Shown here: piece by piece, positions 62,178 to 64,000 of the stretch | How positions within the stretch are numbered: the stretch's first letter is position 1 | Layout of the letters: the number at the start of each line of letters is the position of its first letter | From: Bacteroidales bacterium | GTDB taxonomy: Bacteria > Bacteroidota > Bacteroidia > Bacteroidales > VadinHA17 | DNA: 64,000 nucleotides | Reading direction: 5' to 3' | NCBI GenBank assembly: GCA_003142255.1 | Contig: PLLO01000001.1 | Span: forward strand, 1-64,000 | The notes under the pieces: model-generated | Database searches by the model: none | Seen by the model: the letters and a program-made list of their open reading frames with translations, nothing else | What the model was told of the DNA's origin: nothing | Position numbers and translations under genes: made by a program

Positions 62178-64000
62178 ATTAATCCACATAGATGGTTTTG
62201 AGATAAGATGTATCAGTGCGAATACGCTTATTATAGGAAGTGGAGCTGCTGCTTTGAATGCCGCAGTTTCTCTGCATTCATTCGGACAGCATAATCTAGT
62301 GATTGCCACATCGAAATGGGGAGGAGGGACTTCCAACAATGCCGGTTCTGATAAGCAGACTTATTACAAATTATCGCTCAGCGGCACTCAGCCCGATTCA
62401 GTTCCCGAAATGGCTGCTGACCTCTTCAATGGAAGATGTATGCATGGCGACATTGCACTTTGTGAAGCCCAGGGATCTGTCAGAGCATTCATGAATCTTG
62501 TTAGCCTCGGAGTGAAATTTCCACACGACAGGTTCGGAGCATGGGCCGGGTATAAGACTGATCATGATTCCCGTTCCAGGGCCACATCAGCAGGACCATA
62601 CACTTCGAAAAGAATGTTTGAAGCTCTTGCCGGAGAGGTGAAAAGGCGTAAAATAAGAATTCTTGACCGGCACCAGGTAATTTCACTTTTGACTGATAAT
62701 GACAAATCAAGAGTAATCGGTGCCCTGGCAATAAATATTAAAGAGAAAGATCCGGCAAAAGCTTTCGTTCTCTTTAATTGTGAAAATATTATTCTTGGAA
62801 CCGGAGGCCCGGGTGGCATATATGATACAACTGTTTACCCGGTTTCTCAGACCGGATCTGTTGGAATGGCGTTTGAAGCAGGAGCCTCAGGACAAAACCT
62901 TACTGAATCTCAGTTTGGAATAGCCTCGGTAAAGTTCAGGTGGAACCTTTCAGGCAGCTACCAGCAGGCTATACCCGCATATATTTCAACAGATAAAAAG
63001 GGGAACGACAGGAAAGAGTTCCTTAATCAGTTTTTCCCCGATTACCGCTCGCTCACAAAGGCAATATTTCTGAAAGGGTACCAATGGCCTTTTGATCCCG
63101 GGAAGATAGGAGACCATGGATCTTCCCTGATAGACCTCCTGGTTTACAGGGAAATCAAAGAAAAGAAACAAAGGGTTTTCCTTGATTATACTTCAAATCC
63201 ATCTTTCGGAAAAATCTCTGATTTTTTACCTGACGAACTCGATCCTGAAGTCTTTAACTATCTGAAAAATTCAGGTGCCCTGAAAAAAAATCCCGTAGAA
63301 AGACTTCATGCAATAAATTTCCCGGCATTCGACCTCTACAGGCAACATGGAATAGATCTGTCGAAGGAAATGGTTGAAATTGCTGTCTGTGCGCAGCATA
63401 ATAATGGAGGATTAAAAGGAGATATCTGGTGGGAATCTGATCTGAAGCATCTTTTCCCGATAGGTGAGGTAAATGGATCCCACGGCGTTTACAGGCCTGG
63501 CGGTTCTGCACTAAATTCCGGGCAAGTTGGAAGTTACAGAGCAGCATGGCAGGTTTTCAGAAAGTACAATAATCCGGTCAGCGGAACGGATATTTTCCTG
63601 AAGCAATCGAAGATGCAGGTTGAAAAAAAATTGTTGCTGGCAAAAAAATGGTTAGCTGCAGGCAGTCATCCCGGGAATAAAAAATACCTGCAGGAAATAA
63701 GGAAAAGAATGTCGGATGCAGGTGCCATAATCAGGAATCTAAACAAGGTAAATTATGCAGTATCTGAAGCATCAGAGATACTGAATGATCTTCCGGGCAT
63801 GATTGGGTCCGGATCTGTCAGGGAACTTGCCGAAACCTTCAGGCTTATGGATCATTGCCTTACGCATTACATCTATCTTGAAGCAATAAGGGAGTACCTG
63901 GCAGGCGGAGGAAGAAGCAGGGGTTCTTACCTTGTTACGGGAACGGATAATGCCATTATTGATATTTCAGGGGGAAAAATTACCCATACCGGGCTGTGTA
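62167..64000 (+). CDS. FAD-binding reductase (fumarate reductase/aspartate oxidase-like), partial
   Basis: Open to the right edge, so at least 611 codons. It starts ATG inside the end of the OYE gene (11-base overlap). N-terminal FAD fold TLIIGSGAAALNAAVSLHSFG (about 19-39), GGGTSNNAGSDKQ (about 47), ILGTGGPGGIYD (about 209) and FPIGEVNGSHGVYRPGGSAL (about 430) match flavoproteins such as fumarate reductase and L-aspartate oxidase. The active-site Arg/His set was not mapped. With the OYE gene it probably forms a two-flavoprotein reductase; a missing C terminus is due only to the window edge. Confidence 0.86.
   Translation, partial: MENELIHIDGFEIRCISANTLIIGSGAAALNAAVSLHSFGQHNLVIATSKWGGGTSNNAGSDKQTYYKLSLSGTQPDSVPEMAADLFNGRCMHGDIALCEAQGSVRAFMNLVSLGVKFPHDRFGAWAGYKTDHDSRSRATSAGPYTSKRMFEALAGEVKRRKIRILDRHQVISLLTDNDKSRVIGALAINIKEKDPAKAFVLFNCENIILGTGGPGGIYDTTVYPVSQTGSVGMAFEAGASGQNLTESQFGIASVKFRWNLSGSYQQAIPAYISTDKKGNDRKEFLNQFFPDYRSLTKAIFLKGYQWPFDPGKIGDHGSSLIDLLVYREIKEKKQRVFLDYTSNPSFGKISDFLPDELDPEVFNYLKNSGALKKNPVERLHAINFPAFDLYRQHGIDLSKEMVEIAVCAQHNNGGLKGDIWWESDLKHLFPIGEVNGSHGVYRPGGSALNSGQVGSYRAAWQVFRKYNNPVSGTDIFLKQSKMQVEKKLLLAKKWLAAGSHPGNKKYLQEIRKRMSDAGAIIRNLNKVNYAVSEASEILNDLPGMIGSGSVRELAETFRLMDHCLTHYIYLEAIREYLAGGGRSRGSYLVTGTDNAIIDISGGKITHTGLC

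Overview
The window is about 64 kb of chromosome from a member of the Bacteroidota, most likely a Bacteroidales/Marinilabiliales-type polysaccharide degrader. The support is: repeated TAnnTTTG-type -7 promoter boxes, a secreted protease with a type IX secretion (T9SS) C-terminal domain, Bacteroidota-typical families (DUF3078, PEGA lipoproteins, M13 and M28 lipoprotein peptidases), and a dense set of plant-polysaccharide enzymes. I saw no rRNA, tRNA, CRISPR array, transposase or phage gene. Genus-level placement is not possible from the sequence alone.

Layout. 0.4-10.4 kb holds housekeeping and stress genes: an M28 lipoprotein peptidase, a Rossmann-fold epimerase-like protein, a PEGA lipoprotein, an M13 peptidase, a glutathione peroxidase-MarR operon with palindromic operator-like sites, a secreted beta-sandwich protein, a membrane protein paired with a small excisionase-type HTH protein, and a NapH-like ferredoxin membrane protein. 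10.8-24.3 kb is a secreted degradation region: a T9SS trypsin, then esterase, GH78 rhamnosidase, GH106-like protein, CE15 esterase, GH16, CE12 acetylesterase and a GH43-like/GH28 fusion. Together these look aimed at pectin (rhamnogalacturonan, homogalacturonan) and attached hemicellulose; a GH95 fucosidase lies apart at 34-36 kb. No SusC/SusD pair or hybrid two-component sensor is present, so uptake and sensing genes must lie elsewhere.

24.5-27 kb carries crtI-crtB for carotenoid synthesis, and a CrtISO-like oxidoreductase sits at 40 kb. 27.1-32.5 kb is a tight operon of a Ca2+-type P-ATPase, a CDP-alcohol phosphatidyltransferase, an MFS transporter and a RelQ-type small alarmone synthetase. 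32.6-36.6 kb is GH95 translationally coupled to an ABC transporter. 36.8-44.4 kb has MscL, DUF3078, YegP and a run of little-known envelope genes, including a divergent lytic-transglycosylase-like protein and a protein with a possible ADP-ribosyltransferase-like segment.

44.7-52.1 kb is a five-gene run, proB-proA-acn-icd-gltA, which links the oxidative TCA arm (citrate to 2-oxoglutarate) with glutamate-to-proline synthesis. It is followed by rubrerythrin plus a flavin reductase-rubredoxin fusion (oxygen and peroxide defence of an anaerobe-like type), an outer-membrane-like protein, and a PspC-PadR-PspC operon. 57.9-64 kb has a Gfo/Idh oxidoreductase, a rhomboid protease, a GT4 glycosyltransferase, an OYE-family flavoprotein and an overlapping FAD-binding reductase cut by the window edge.

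Noncoding DNA is rich in short palindromic repeat families: covarying 13-nt hairpins at 13.9-14.2 kb, CCCCCTAAAGGGGG-type elements at four or more sites, a nested 168-bp inverted repeat at 18.5 kb, a CCTTTGTG-type inverted repeat at 52.1 kb and a triple hairpin at 57.8 kb. I found no clear new defence or mobile system. The strongest leads are the alarmone synthetase operon, the possible ART-like protein, the PspC/PadR locus and the structured intergenic repeats.
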